Shown piece after piece: positions 1 to 8,980 of a stretch of 36,863 nucleotides of DNA. Both the position numbers and the translations under genes were made by a program. The stretch is taken from NCBI GenBank assembly GCA_030066555.1, contig JASJBK010000022.1, positions 1 to 36,863 of the forward strand. The letters run 5' to 3'. Under the pieces are notes generated by a model, which saw only the letters and a program-made list of their open reading frames with translations, was not told the DNA's origin and did not search any database. Within the stretch, counting starts at the first letter, position 1. Each line of letters starts with the position of its first letter. The DNA comes from Halieaceae bacterium (lineage in GTDB: Bacteria; Pseudomonadota; Gammaproteobacteria; Pseudomonadales; Halieaceae).

Positions 1-563
1 CCGCGACTTTCCCTGCCGGACGCCTGGTCGAGCAGTTCGCACTCCACCACAGTGTCGCCCAGCATTACCACCAGCCAGTGCACCGGACGAACGAATTCGC
101 TCCGCGAAGCCCCCCAGCGCATGCGCTTGGGAATTGGCAGATCGCGAACCGCGGCTGAGAGAATTTCGGGGAGTGACTCGGCGGCACTGGCTCCGGGAGC
201 CACCTTTCTCACGCACAGGCGTGGACCCTTGTCGGTATCGGCAATTTCCAGCTGTTCGGGATCCAGCCCCTGCTTGCGGGCAAAACCAAGCGCCGCCGGT
301 GACCAGCTGCCGTCTTCCTGTTTTGCCTTGTCCGCGGGAGGGCCGAACATTTCGACCTGTTCGTCTTCCGCCTTGAGCGCCAGCTCTTCTATTACCAGCG
401 CCAGCCGCCGCGGGGTGGCGAAGCTGCGGTGTGACGCATAGTCCAGCCGGCTGGCATCCAGACCCTTGATGATGCCGGCGGTAAATGCTTCCGACAGGCT
501 GCGCAGGGCCCGAGGCGGCAACTCCTCGGTGCCGAGTTCAATCAGCAGGGTTTCCTTGCTCAT
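1..563 (-). CDS. glyS: glycine--tRNA ligase beta subunit, N-terminal part (runs off the left edge)
   Basis: The beta subunit of the alpha2beta2 bacterial glycyl-tRNA synthetase, which takes part in tRNA-Gly recognition and charging in the cytoplasm. Only the first ~187 codons are present and the frame is open to the window edge. The N-terminus reads [17 protein letters not shown], a hallmark of Gly[11 protein letters not shown] (about residues 46-55), PKRMRWG and FVRPVHW (about 147-168) are also family motifs. The start codon (561-563) overlaps the glyQ stop in an ATGA arrangement, so the two subunits are translationally coupled, as expected for a fixed-stoichiometry complex. No frameshift is seen in the visible part. 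Confidence 0.96.
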   Translation of the reverse strand, partial: MSKETLLIELGTEELPPRALRSLSEAFTAGIIKGLDASRLDYASHRSFATPRRLALVIEELALKAEDEQVEMFGPPADKAKQEDGSWSPAALGFARKQGLDPEQLEIADTDKGPRLCVRKVAPGASAAESLPEILSAAVRDLPIPKRMRWGASRSEFVRPVHWLVVMLGDTVVECELLDQASGRESR

Positions 564-1501
564 GATGCGGCCTCCGCCAGCGCCTCGGCCCGTAGCTCTT
601 CCGGAGCCAGCGGGAAGCCGAGCTCCCGGCGTGCGTCAAAGTAGGCCTGGGCAACGCCACGCGCCAGGCTGCGCACCCGCAGGATGAACCGTTGCCGCTC
701 GGTTACGGAAATGGCCTTGCGTGCATCCAGCAGGTTGAAGGTGTGCGAGGCCTTCATCACCATCTCGTAGGCTGGCAACGGCAGCGATTGCTCAATCAGC
801 TTCTGGGACTGCTGCTCGTAAAAATCGAACTGGTGCAGCAGTTCGGGGACGTCAGCCTCCTCGAAGTTAAAGCGCGACATCTCCACCTCGTTCTGGTGAA
901 AAACGTCGCCGTAGGTAACCGCGCCTTCGGGGCCCAGCGTCCACACCAGGTCGTAAATGCTGTCTACACCCTGCAGGTACATGGCGATGCGCTCAAGACC
1001 GTAGGTGATTTCGCCGCTGACGGGGAAACACTCCAGGCCGCCGACCTGTTGGAAATAGGTGAACTGAGTGACTTCCATGCCATTCAGCCACACCTCCCAG
1101 CCCAGGCCCCAGGCGCCCAGGGTGGGAGACTCCCAGTTGTCCTCGACGAAACGGATATCGTGCACAGTAGTGTCTACGCCAAGGTGACGCAGGGAGTCCA
1201 GATACAGCTCCATGATGTCTGGCGGTGACGGCTTCAGCAGTACCTGGAACTGGTAGTAGTGTTGCAGGCGGTTCGGGTTCTCACCATAGCGACCGTCGCC
1301 CGGCCGGCGGCAGGGCTGAACGTAGGCACTGTTCCAGGTCTCCGGGCCGATGGCGCGCAGGAATGTGGCGGGGTGGAAAGTACCTGCCCCCACCTCAAGA
1401 TCGAGTGGCTGTAAAATGACGCAACCTTTCGAGGACCAAAATTGCTGCAAGGCGAGGATAAGGTCCTGGAAGGTCTCGGGTTGGGAGGTTGGTGTGCTCA
1501 C
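560..1501 (-). CDS. glyQ: glycine--tRNA ligase alpha subunit
   Basis: The catalytic alpha subunit (class II aminoacyl-tRNA synthetase core) of tetrameric glycyl-tRNA synthetase, which activates glycine with ATP. The 313-residue product has the usual length (E. coli 303). Recognisable stretches are [19 protein letters not shown] near residue 26, [20 protein letters not shown] near 60-79, and the glycine-specific [10 protein letters not shown] near 169. The start is GTG at 1499-1501; an N-terminal [15 protein letters not shown] leads straight into the family's first helix, so no earlier start is needed. The Shine-Dalgarno sequence is weak. It forms an operon with glyS by a 4-nt overlap and is divergent from djlA. 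Confidence 0.97.
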   Translation of the reverse strand: MSTPTSQPETFQDLILALQQFWSSKGCVILQPLDLEVGAGTFHPATFLRAIGPETWNSAYVQPCRRPGDGRYGENPNRLQHYYQFQVLLKPSPPDIMELYLDSLRHLGVDTTVHDIRFVEDNWESPTLGAWGLGWEVWLNGMEVTQFTYFQQVGGLECFPVSGEITYGLERIAMYLQGVDSIYDLVWTLGPEGAVTYGDVFHQNEVEMSRFNFEEADVPELLHQFDFYEQQSQKLIEQSLPLPAYEMVMKASHTFNLLDARKAISVTERQRFILRVRSLARGVAQAYFDARRELGFPLAPEELRAEALAEAAS

Positions 1502-1530
1502 CGCTGGGCCTGTCCGTGAAAAAGCGGCAT

Positions 1531-1558
1531 ATTATACATAGTCTGTTGGCGCGACGAA
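1531..1558 (-). promoter_or_regulatory. putative sigma70 promoter of glyQS
   Basis: On the reverse strand a perfect -10 box TATAAT lies at 1531-1536, with a weak TTCGTC at 1553-1558 as -35 at 16-bp spacing. Transcription would start near 1524, giving a leader of about 23 nt before the GTG of glyQ. The only other gene nearby, djlA, points the other way. Confidence 0.5.
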
Positions 1559-1565
1559 CGCGCCA
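1547..1565. repeat. 7-bp perfect inverted repeat over the glyQ -35 region
   Basis: TGGCGCG (1547-1553), loop ACGAA, CGCGCCA (1559-1565). It spans the presumed -35 element of glyQS in the glyQ-djlA divergent region. It has no T-tract on either side, so it does not look like a terminator; an operator is possible but unproven. Confidence 0.35.
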
Positions 1566-1595
1566 CTCCCCGGCTTTATTCTGGAAACTCACGCG

Positions 1596-2384
1596 ATGAT
1601 AGGAAAACTTCTTGGCGGCCTGATGGGCATGCTGGTGGCAGGCTTTCCCGGCCTGGCGCTGGGGGTGCTGGCCGGCCACTTTTTTGACCGCGGCCTGGCG
1701 CAAACCCTGGGGCTGGGCACCCCGGCGGCGCTGGCTCGCGCCCGGCAAACCTTTTTCGATACCAGCTTCCAGCTTATGGGGCATATCGCCAAGGCCGACG
1801 GCCGCGTCAGCGAACAGGAAATTGCCCAGGCGGAAGCCCTGATGCGGCAACTGGGCATCGCCGGCGAGCAGCGCGATGCCGCCATTGCCCGTTTCAAGGA
1901 AGGGTCTGCCGCCGGCTTTGATGCCGCCGCCGCGGTTACACGCTTCCGGACGGACTGCGCCGGACCGCGACAGGTCTCCCATACGCTGCTGGTGTTCCTG
2001 GTGGCGATGGCAATGGCCGACGCCGTGATGGACGCCAGCGAGAGACGGCTGCTGGGTGACATTGCCGCCGGTCTCGGTTACAGCGCCGCGGAATTCGAAC
2101 AGTTGCTCGCCATGGTGGAAGCCCAGAGCCACTTTCACGACTATGCCGCCGGCAGCGGGCCGGCACCGGCGGATGCGCTGGCCGATGCCTACCGCGCCCT
2201 GGGTGTGTCAGCGGACTGCAGCGATGCCGAACTGAAGCGCGCCTATCGCAAGCTGATGAGCGAGCACCATCCTGACAAGCTCGCGGCCCGCGGGGTTCCT
2301 GAGTCGATGATGAAGGTCGCTACCGAGAAGGCCCAGGAAATCCAGGCCGCCTATGAGCTGGCCAGGGCCAGCCGCAAGAGCTAG
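1596..2384 (+). CDS. djlA: DjlA-type membrane-anchored J-domain co-chaperone
   Basis: A co-chaperone that stimulates the ATPase of DnaK at the inner membrane. The layout is diagnostic of DjlA: a glycine-rich N-terminal transmembrane segment (about residues 6-28), a central TerB-like helical domain (about 50-175, with AKADGRVSEQEI) and a C-terminal J domain (about 197-262) with the HPD motif at 225-227 in MSEHHPDKLAARG. The length of 262 residues matches the family (E. coli 271). The ribosome site is weak (GGAA about 10 nt before ATG). Its stop shares the palindrome CTAG with the stop of the convergent SIMPL gene (2381-2384), so the two genes leave no room for a terminator between them. Confidence 0.93.
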   Translation: MIGKLLGGLMGMLVAGFPGLALGVLAGHFFDRGLAQTLGLGTPAALARARQTFFDTSFQLMGHIAKADGRVSEQEIAQAEALMRQLGIAGEQRDAAIARFKEGSAAGFDAAAAVTRFRTDCAGPRQVSHTLLVFLVAMAMADAVMDASERRLLGDIAAGLGYSAAEFEQLLAMVEAQSHFHDYAAGSGPAPADALADAYRALGVSADCSDAELKRAYRKLMSEHHPDKLAARGVPESMMKVATEKAQEIQAAYELARASRKS

Positions 2385-3061
2385 TCCTCGATGGCGTAGC
2401 TGACGACCACGCTGGCGCTGATCCGCTGCTTGCCGAATTGAACTTCCGGTGCGCCGGCTGACTCCATGGCCATCATACGTGCGCCAGGTACAACCGGTCG
2501 GGAGTCCAGTTGCTCCTCGGCGCTGATCACGGCACCCAGTTCTACCTCCAGGGTCGCCGCCATGCGCGCTGCCTTGGCGGCAGCATTGGCGAGCGCAGCG
2601 TCGATCGCTTCCAGCTGTAAGGTGGCTAGCTGGCTGTGGCCCGCTTGTGGCTGTCCCAGTGAGTGAATATCCAGGCGTGACAGCGCCATCAAGAGCGACC
2701 CGTAGCGATCGAGGTCACGCAGGGTCAGCATAATGTCGCGCTGCACGGTCTGGCCCCGGTAGATGCGCTGGCCGTCGCGCCACTCGAATTCCGGGCGCAG
2801 GCTGGCCCGCGAGCTGTCCACGTCGTCAGCCGCCACGCCGTTGTCGCGTGCCGCCGCCAGCACCTGCTGTGCGGTTTTCTCAACCGCTTGTTGCAGTTTT
2901 TCTACATCCTGGCCGGTAGCCTGGAGCGAGAGGCTGAGGCTCAGCATGTCGGGTGCCGCTTCGACCCAGCCTGAGCCTCCAACCAGAATGTGGCGGCCCT
3001 CTGACTCCGCCTGCGCAGCGAGTGCAGTACACGCCAGCATTACCAGTAGTAAGAATCGCAT
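2381..3061 (-). CDS. SIMPL domain-containing (DUF541) secreted protein
   Basis: A member of the SIMPL/DUF541 family (E. coli YggE-like), periplasmic or outer-membrane-associated proteins whose biochemical role is poorly known; E. coli YggE has been linked to oxidative stress. The N-terminus MRFLLLVMLACTALAAQAES is a clear Sec signal peptide. The mature part starts GRHILVGGSGWVEAAPDM, the usual SIMPL opening, and ends with the family's ISASVVVSYAIE strand. I chose the ATG at 3059-3061, which has GGAGAG 5 nt upstream; an in-frame ATG at 3071-3073 is possible but lacks a ribosome site and would put charged residues before the signal peptide. It lies just downstream of trkH on the same strand (32-bp gap), so it may be the last gene of that transcript. 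Confidence 0.85.
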   Translation of the reverse strand: MRFLLLVMLACTALAAQAESEGRHILVGGSGWVEAAPDMLSLSLSLQATGQDVEKLQQAVEKTAQQVLAAARDNGVAADDVDSSRASLRPEFEWRDGQRIYRGQTVQRDIMLTLRDLDRYGSLLMALSRLDIHSLGQPQAGHSQLATLQLEAIDAALANAAAKAARMAATLEVELGAVISAEEQLDSRPVVPGARMMAMESAGAPEVQFGKQRISASVVVSYAIED

Positions 3062-3093
3062 AGCTCTCTCCATGGGATTGGCCCGCTGTCTGA

Positions 3094-4542
3094 TCAGGGA
3101 CGCCAGAACGTCGGCGTGAACAGCACCAGCACGGTAAACACTTCAAGTCGGCCCAGTAGCATGGCACCGCACAGCAGCCATTTTGCCACTTCGTTGATGT
3201 CACCATAATGATAGGCGACAGCACCCAGGCCGGGGCCCAGGTTGTTGATGGATGCGCCCACCGCGGAGAAGGCGGTTTCGAAATCGAGGCCGGTTGCCAC
3301 CAGCGCAATCATCAGAGTAACGAAGGCCACGAGGTACACCGCCAGGAAGCTCCACACTGCGCTAACCACTTTGGCTTCCACCCGACGGCGGCCGACCTTG
3401 AGCGGTATGACTGCATTGGGGTGCACCAGTTGCTTGAGTTCCCGCACGCCCTGCTTGCTGATCAGCATCAGGCGCATGGCCTTGATGCCGCCGCCGGTGG
3501 AACCCGCGCAGCCACCCATGAAGGCAAACACCAGCAGCATCAGCGGCAGGAAGCTGGGCCACTGGGCGTAGTCCGTGGTGCTGAAGCCGGTGGTGGTGGT
3601 AATTGAGATGGCCTGGAACAGACCGTGCAACAGGCCCTGCGATGGCGTGAAGGTCTCCGTGCCCAGTAGCACCAGGCAGGTGATGAGAATGCACACTCCC
3701 AATACACTGCTAAAGAAAACGGTTTCGGAGTCCTTGAAATAGGGTCCGAGGCCGCGCCGCCGCCAGGCCGTGAAGTGCAGGCCAAAGTTGATCGCTGCGA
3801 CATACATGAACAGGCAGCACACGAGGATAATGGCCGGATTGTCGTAGTAACCGATGCTGGCGTCGTGGGTGGAAAAGCCGCCGATCGCAACCGTACTGAA
3901 GGCGTGGCAGATGGCATCGAAGGGAGTCATGCCCGCCACCCAGTAGGCCAACCCGCACAGCGTCGTCAATAGTACGTAGACGGTGAACAGGGCCTTGGCG
4001 GTCTCGGTGATGCGTGGGGTGAGCTTGCTGTCCTTGGAGGGCCCCGGAGTCTCGGCCTGGTAAAGCTGCATGCCGCCGACGCCCAGCATCGGCAACACTG
4101 CCACCGCCACTACGATGATGCCGATGCCCCCCAGCCACTGCAGCTGTTGCCGGTAAAACAGTAACGAGCGCGGCAGTTCGTCGATGCCGGTGATAACTGT
4201 CGCACCGGTCGTCGTCAGCCCGGAAATGGATTCGAAGATGGCATCTGTGGCATCGAGGTCCACGCCCTCATGCAGTGCAAAGGGCAGCGCACCGTAGAGT
4301 CCCAACACCGTCCAGAACAGGGTGGTCACCAGGAATCCATCGCGGGTGCGCAGTTCCTGCCGGGAGCGTCGGGTGGGCAGCCAGATGGAAAAGCCGCTGA
4401 GAAATGTGATGCCAAGTGCGCTGGAAAAGCCGGCGACGGTTTCGTCCTGCAGATACAGTGCCATCAGCAGTGGTACCAACAGTGTCAGGCTGAACAGCAT
4501 CAGCAGGATGCCAAGAATGCGCAGCGAAATAGAAAAGTGCAT
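3094..4542 (-). CDS. trkH: Trk potassium uptake channel subunit TrkH
   Basis: The pore-forming inner-membrane subunit of the Trk K+ uptake system; it is gated by the TrkA ring. The 482-residue product is highly hydrophobic, with four repeated membrane-pore-membrane units typical of the SKT superfamily. Pore loops with the conserved filter glycines are seen: TTTGATVITG near residue 112, TTTTGFSTTD near 315, and GGCAGSTGGGIKAMRL near 342. It is separated from the trkA stop by only 3 bp, so the two are co-transcribed and very likely translationally coupled. Having channel and gating subunit adjacent is more compact than in E. coli, where trkA and trkH are unlinked. Confidence 0.95.
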   Translation of the reverse strand: MHFSISLRILGILLMLFSLTLLVPLLMALYLQDETVAGFSSALGITFLSGFSIWLPTRRSRQELRTRDGFLVTTLFWTVLGLYGALPFALHEGVDLDATDAIFESISGLTTTGATVITGIDELPRSLLFYRQQLQWLGGIGIIVVAVAVLPMLGVGGMQLYQAETPGPSKDSKLTPRITETAKALFTVYVLLTTLCGLAYWVAGMTPFDAICHAFSTVAIGGFSTHDASIGYYDNPAIILVCCLFMYVAAINFGLHFTAWRRRGLGPYFKDSETVFFSSVLGVCILITCLVLLGTETFTPSQGLLHGLFQAISITTTTGFSTTDYAQWPSFLPLMLLVFAFMGGCAGSTGGGIKAMRLMLISKQGVRELKQLVHPNAVIPLKVGRRRVEAKVVSAVWSFLAVYLVAFVTLMIALVATGLDFETAFSAVGASINNLGPGLGAVAYHYGDINEVAKWLLCGAMLLGRLEVFTVLVLFTPTFWRP

Positions 4543-4545
4543 CGC

Positions 4546-5919
4546 CTAGAAAAAGTGCAGACCGACCTGGAACAGTTTTTCCACGTCGCCGACCTTGCTC
4601 TTGTCCACCAGGAACAGGATCACGTGGTCATCGGTCTCGACGACGATGTGACGGTGGGCGATCAGTACCTCCTTGCCGCGGACGATAGCGCCGATGGTAA
4701 CGCCACCGGGCAGGTCTACCTCGTCGAGTCGCCTCCCGACGACTTTTGACGACTTGGCGTCGCCGTGGGCGATCATCTCGATAGCTTCGGCGGCTCCGCG
4801 GCGCAGGGAGTGAACATTGTAGATGTCACCGCGCCGCACGTGGGTCAGCAGGCTGCCGATGGTAATCTGTTGTGGCGACAGCGCGATATCGATTTCATCG
4901 CCCTGCAGCAGGTCGATGTAGGCCGGGTTGGTAATCAGGGTTATGACCTTGCGGGCACCCATGCGCTTGGCCAGCATGGCGGTCATGATGTTCACTTCAT
5001 CGTTGTTGGTCAGCGCACAGAAGACATCCGTGCCCTCGATATTTTCCGAGCCCAGCAGTTCCGTGTCCGAGGCGTTGCCGTTGAGGACGATGACATGCTT
5101 GAGCTTTTCCGACAGCTCGCGGCAGCGGCTGTAGGACTGCTCGATCAGCTTGACCTGGTATTCCCCGTCGATGGCGGCCGCCAGCCGTGAGCCAATATTG
5201 CCGCCCCCGGCAATCATGATGCGCTTGTAGGGTTTGTCCAGCCGCCGCAGCTCCGAGGTTACCGCGCGGATGTGTTCACGGGCGGCGATGAAAAATACCT
5301 CGTCGTCGGCTTCTACCACGGTGGTGCCCTCGGGAATGATCGACTGGTCGCGGCGAAAGATCGCCGCCACGCGGGTGTCGACCCGGGGCATGTGCTTGCG
5401 AATTTCCTGTAGCTGCTGGCCCACCAGCGGGCCGCCATAAAACGCCTTTACCGCCACCAGCTGCACGCGACCATCGGCAAAATCCAGGACCTGAAGCGCG
5501 CCCGGGTTGGCGATCAGATCGCGCATGCTTTTGGTGACCAGCTGTTCCGGGCCGATCAGTACATCGACAGGAACGTGATCGCTGCTGAACAGGTCTTCGT
5601 GGGCAAGGTAGTTCGGTGAGCGCACCCGGGAGATCTTGGTGGGTGTCTTGAACAATGTGTAGGCAATCTGGCAGGCCATCATATTGATCTCGTCACTGTT
5701 AGTGACCGCGATCAACATGTCGGCATCCTCTGCACCGGCGCGGTACAGGGTGTTGGGATGAGAAGCGTGGCCAGTGACCGTCTGCAGATCGAGCCGATCC
5801 TGCAGGGCGCGAAGCTTGTCCGCGTTGGTATCGACTACCGTGACATCGTTCTGCTCGATGGCCAGGTGCTCAGCCAGCGTACCGCCAACCTGTCCTGCGC
5901 CGAGAATGATGATCTTCAT
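4546..5919 (-). CDS. trkA: Trk system NAD-binding regulatory subunit TrkA
   Basis: The cytoplasmic gating ring protein of the Trk system; it binds NAD(H)/ATP and opens TrkH. At 457 residues it matches E. coli TrkA (458). It carries two RCK units: a first Rossmann motif [10 protein letters not shown] at residues 7-16 and a second [10 protein letters not shown] near 238, each followed by a C-terminal RCK_C domain. The start [13 protein letters not shown] is canonical. Just upstream, a 5-bp hairpin (5925-5939) places the G-rich ribosome-site candidate in its stem and loop. The gene lies 82 bp after rsmB on the same strand, so it may be read from the def-fmt-rsmB transcript, from its own promoter, or both. 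Confidence 0.96.
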   Translation of the reverse strand: MKIIILGAGQVGGTLAEHLAIEQNDVTVVDTNADKLRALQDRLDLQTVTGHASHPNTLYRAGAEDADMLIAVTNSDEINMMACQIAYTLFKTPTKISRVRSPNYLAHEDLFSSDHVPVDVLIGPEQLVTKSMRDLIANPGALQVLDFADGRVQLVAVKAFYGGPLVGQQLQEIRKHMPRVDTRVAAIFRRDQSIIPEGTTVVEADDEVFFIAAREHIRAVTSELRRLDKPYKRIMIAGGGNIGSRLAAAIDGEYQVKLIEQSYSRCRELSEKLKHVIVLNGNASDTELLGSENIEGTDVFCALTNNDEVNIMTAMLAKRMGARKVITLITNPAYIDLLQGDEIDIALSPQQITIGSLLTHVRRGDIYNVHSLRRGAAEAIEMIAHGDAKSSKVVGRRLDEVDLPGGVTIGAIVRGKEVLIAHRHIVVETDDHVILFLVDKSKVGDVEKLFQVGLHFF

Positions 5920-6001
5920 AGTGACGCGGCATCCCCGCGAAATATCTGCGCCAACAATAATGAATTAGCTGCCCGAATGTAAGGGCGAGGCGCGCAAACA
6001 G

Positions 6002-7333
6002 TCAGTGGGCTTTCTCCAACATAGCGTAGTAGAGCCCGTCCCAGCCAGCGACTGTGGTCAGCAGCTGGCGGCCGTCGCCCGATGTCTCGCCCCAGTCGGC
6101 CTCAATAGACCTGCTGTCGGCATCGTCGTGGGTGGCCAGGAAGCGCGCGACGACATCGGCGTTCTCCGCGGGCAGCACCGAGCAGGTAACATAGAGCAAG
6201 CGGCCCCCTGGTTTCAGCAGTGGCCACAGTCCATTGAGTATCTCGAGCTGCTGGTCCGCAAGCCCGGCAAGGTCTTGCGGCCGGCGCAGCAGCTTGATGT
6301 CCGGGTGGCGGCGGATGACTCCGCTGCCCGAGCACGGCGCATCGACGAGGATGCGATCGAAGCTGCCGGGCGTAAGCTCCTCGGGCGGAGCGGCGGCGTC
6401 GGCGCAGAGCAGGGCGGCGGACAACTGCAGCCGGGCCAGGTTGTCCTCCACCCGCGCCAGTCGCGCCGGGTCCCGGTCCATGGCTACCAGTTCTTCAAGT
6501 TGCGGTTGTCGCTCCAGCACATGACAGGCCTTGCCGCCCGGCGCTGCGCAGGCATCGAGTACGCGCTCGCCGGCCTGTGCATCCAGCAACTCCGCGGCCA
6601 GCTGCGCCGCCTCGTCCTGCACGCTGACATCGCCATCCGCAAAGCCTGGCAAGCTATTTACGTCGACCGCCTGCGCGAGGCGGATACCATCCGCCACCAG
6701 CTCGCATACGCCGGCCTCGATACCGGCAGCCTCAAGGCGCTCGAGGTAGTCGGCGCGGTTGCCGTGTTGTCGATTGACGCGCAGGCACATGGGCGGGTGC
6801 TGGTTGTTGGCGGCGACCAGCTGCTGCCAGTGCTGTGGCCAGCTTTCCTTAAATGAGGACAACAACCAGTCCGGGTGACCTAGCAGTTGGCTCTCGGTAA
6901 GGCCGTCGGTCAGGCCGTCCGCCTCGCGCAGGCTGCGACGCAAGATGCCGTTGACCAGCCGTGTCGCCCAGGGCTTGCCGAGGCTACGGCAGGCTTCGAC
7001 GCAGGTGGAGATGGCGGCGTGATCGGGAATGCGCAGGTCGAGCAGCTGGTGCAGGCCGATCAACAGCAGCATCCGGATATCCGTATCCCGACGCTTCAGT
7101 GGCTTATCCAGGAAGCGCCCGAGGATACCGTCGAGTCGATAATAGTGGCGGAGGGTGCCATAGCAGAGCTGTTGCAGCAGGCCGCTGTCGCGGGCCTCTA
7201 CCTGCTCCAGCGCCTCGGCCAGCGGTATATCCAGCGCTTCACCGCCGTCGATCACACGCGCCAGAGCGGTGGCGGCGGCAGCCCGACAGTCGCGCTGGCG
7301 CCTAGCTGCCAAGTTCCGGTCCGAAGCGTTCAC
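6002..7333 (-). CDS. rsmB: 16S rRNA (cytosine(967)-C(5))-methyltransferase RsmB
   Basis: Methylates C967 of 16S rRNA with S-adenosylmethionine. It has an N-terminal NusB-like RNA-binding domain (about residues 8-140) followed by a Rossmann methyltransferase. SAM-binding ACAAPGGKACH is at about 261-271. The two catalytic cysteines of m5C enzymes are present: PCSGSG (Cys about 334) and TCS (Cys about 384). I chose the GTG at 7331-7333, giving VNASDRNLAARRQRD and 443 residues, close to E. coli (429). An upstream ATG at 7393 would overlap fmt by ~90 bp and add residues without family character; a TTG at 7312 is another option. It overlaps the 3' end of fmt in the order def-fmt-rsmB, standard in gammaproteobacteria. 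Confidence 0.93.
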   Translation of the reverse strand: MNASDRNLAARRQRDCRAAAATALARVIDGGEALDIPLAEALEQVEARDSGLLQQLCYGTLRHYYRLDGILGRFLDKPLKRRDTDIRMLLLIGLHQLLDLRIPDHAAISTCVEACRSLGKPWATRLVNGILRRSLREADGLTDGLTESQLLGHPDWLLSSFKESWPQHWQQLVAANNQHPPMCLRVNRQHGNRADYLERLEAAGIEAGVCELVADGIRLAQAVDVNSLPGFADGDVSVQDEAAQLAAELLDAQAGERVLDACAAPGGKACHVLERQPQLEELVAMDRDPARLARVEDNLARLQLSAALLCADAAAPPEELTPGSFDRILVDAPCSGSGVIRRHPDIKLLRRPQDLAGLADQQLEILNGLWPLLKPGGRLLYVTCSVLPAENADVVARFLATHDDADSRSIEADWGETSGDGRQLLTTVAGWDGLYYAMLEKAH

Positions 7334-8261
7334 CTGCCGCCAGCATGTCGCGCCGGGCGCGCAGCAGTTCTGATACCGCCAGGGGTTTGCCACCCGGTAA
7401 TTGCAGCCTGGTCAAGCGCAGGGCACCTTCACCGCAGGCCACCAGCAGGCCCTGTTCAGAGGCCTCGAGGATGGTGCCCGGCGCCGCTGTGGTGTCAGTA
7501 GTCACGGGCACCGCTGCCCAGACTTTGATGCGTTGGTCGCCGAGCAGCGTCCAGCAGACGGGGAAGGGGTTGAAGGCGCGTATGCGGCGATCGAGCACTT
7601 CAGCCGACAGGCACCAGTCGACCTTCGCCTCGGCCTTTTCAATTTTGGCGGCATAGGTTGCACGCGCGTCATCCTGCTGTTCGGCGCTGGCGAGGCAGTC
7701 TGCCAGGTTGTCCAGCACCGATATCAGTAGCGGAACGCCGCGCTCGGCGAGGGCATCGTGCAGCACCGCCGCGGTCATATCACTGTCGATGTCGATGCTG
7801 GCGGTGTCCAGCATCGGGCCGGTATCGAGCCCGGCCTCCATCTGCATGATAGTGGTACCCGTCTGTGAGTCGCCGGCCTCGATGGCACGCTGGATGGGGG
7901 CCCCCCCGCGCCTGCGCGGCAGCATCGAAGCGTGCACATTGATACACCCGTGAGTCGGCACATCCAGGATTGCCCGCGGCAAGATCAGCCCGTAGGCCAC
8001 GACGATCAGCAGGTCTGGAGCCAGTGCCGCCAGCTCAGCTTCGGCTTCTGTCGATCGCAGGCTGGTCGGCTGCAGCACCGGAATACCGTGCGCCTCGGCC
8101 AGTGCCTTGACCGGGCTGGCAGTCAACTTCTTGCCGCGCCCGGCGGGGCGATCGGGCTGGGTATAGACAGCAACCGGGACGCGACCGGCAGCCAGCAGGC
8201 CTTGCAGGTGAATCGCGGCGAACTCGGGAGTGCCCGCAAAAACCAGACGTTCCGCGGTCAT
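7302..8261 (-). CDS. fmt: methionyl-tRNA formyltransferase
   Basis: Transfers a formyl group from 10-formyltetrahydrofolate to initiator Met-tRNA. The 319-residue product has the usual length (E. coli 315). The N-terminus MTAERLVFAGTPEFAAIHL is typical. The folate-binding and catalytic region INVHASMLPRRRGGAPIQRA (about residues 105-124) contains the catalytic Asn and His, followed by GTTIMQMEAGLDTGPML. A C-terminal tRNA-binding domain follows. It starts 19 bp after def, so the enzyme that adds the formyl group and the one that removes it are made from one transcript. Confidence 0.97.
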   Translation of the reverse strand: MTAERLVFAGTPEFAAIHLQGLLAAGRVPVAVYTQPDRPAGRGKKLTASPVKALAEAHGIPVLQPTSLRSTEAEAELAALAPDLLIVVAYGLILPRAILDVPTHGCINVHASMLPRRRGGAPIQRAIEAGDSQTGTTIMQMEAGLDTGPMLDTASIDIDSDMTAAVLHDALAERGVPLLISVLDNLADCLASAEQQDDARATYAAKIEKAEAKVDWCLSAEVLDRRIRAFNPFPVCWTLLGDQRIKVWAAVPVTTDTTAAPGTILEASEQGLLVACGEGALRLTRLQLPGGKPLAVSELLRARRDMLAAGERFGPELGS

Positions 8262-8280
8262 GCTTTTGGTTGGCGGGTCA

Positions 8281-8787
8281 TCAGGCGCGCAGGCGGTGCT
8301 GCTTTTCCAGCTTCTTGCGAATCCGGGTGCGCTTCAGTGAGGACAGGTAGTCGACGAACAGCTTGCCATCCAGGTGGTCGATCTCGTGCTGGATGCAGAC
8401 TGCCAGCAGGCCGTCCAGCTCCATGGTGAAGAGCTCGCCGTCGCGATCATTGGCGGTTACCTTGACCCGCTGCGGGCGCTGCACCGTTTCGTAGAAACCT
8501 GGTACCGAGAGGCAGCCCTCGTCGTACTCGCCCAGCTCCGGGTCCAGCACTTCCACTTCGGGATTGATGAACACCAACGGCTCATCGCGGGCCTCGGACA
8601 CGTCGATCACGATGATCCGCTTGTGCACGTCTACCTGGGTAGCCGCCAGGCCGATGCCCGGCGCTTCGTACATGGTCTCAAACATATCGTCGATGAGTTT
8701 TGAGAGTGCCCCGTCGAACACGGTAACGGGTTCGGCAACGGTACGAAGCCGGGGATCGGGAAACTCTAGGATGTTCAGAAGTGCCAT
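8281..8787 (-). CDS. def: peptide deformylase
   Basis: A metal-dependent hydrolase that removes the N-formyl group from nascent proteins. All three family motifs are intact in the 168-residue product (E. coli 169): GIGLAATQ at 44-51, EGCLS at 90-94 (metal ligand Cys92) and QHEIDH at 133-138 (metal ligands His134 and His138, catalytic Glu135). The N-terminus [15 protein letters not shown] is canonical and fixes the start. It is the first gene of the def-fmt-rsmB run and is divergent from the LysM gene; a TATAAT box lies 44 bp upstream. Confidence 0.97.
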   Translation of the reverse strand: MALLNILEFPDPRLRTVAEPVTVFDGALSKLIDDMFETMYEAPGIGLAATQVDVHKRIIVIDVSEARDEPLVFINPEVEVLDPELGEYDEGCLSVPGFYETVQRPQRVKVTANDRDGELFTMELDGLLAVCIQHEIDHLDGKLFVDYLSSLKRTRIRKKLEKQHRLRA

Positions 8788-8830
8788 GTTGGGGGTCGAA
8801 TTACTGCCGTGACAGGAGTCGAATTAACAG

Positions 8831-8836
8831 ATTATA
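8831..8836 (-). promoter_or_regulatory. putative -10 element for def-fmt-rsmB
   Basis: A perfect TATAAT on the reverse strand, 44 bp before the def start. I see no convincing -35 at 16-18 bp spacing (the 17-bp position reads GCGCTC), so only the -10 is proposed. Confidence 0.4.
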
Positions 8837-8851
8837 GACTTGCGCTGTCGT

Positions 8852-8880
8852 TTGAGCGCCAGCACACTGGCCTATATTAT
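8852..8880 (+). promoter_or_regulatory. putative sigma70 promoter of the LysM gene and dprA
   Basis: TTGAGC (8852-8857), 17-bp spacer, TATTAT (8875-8880). Transcription would begin near 8887, leaving a leader of about 95 nt before the LysM start at 8981. It is the best sigma70 match in the def-LysM divergent region. Confidence 0.55.
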
Positions 8881-8980
8881 ACAGCGAGCGCAGGGCGTGC
8901 CCACCGCACCTGCGTCAGGACGTGAAACTGGATGTAAAAAAAGGCGTGCGACCACACGCTAAGGAATGCAGGTAGAACCG

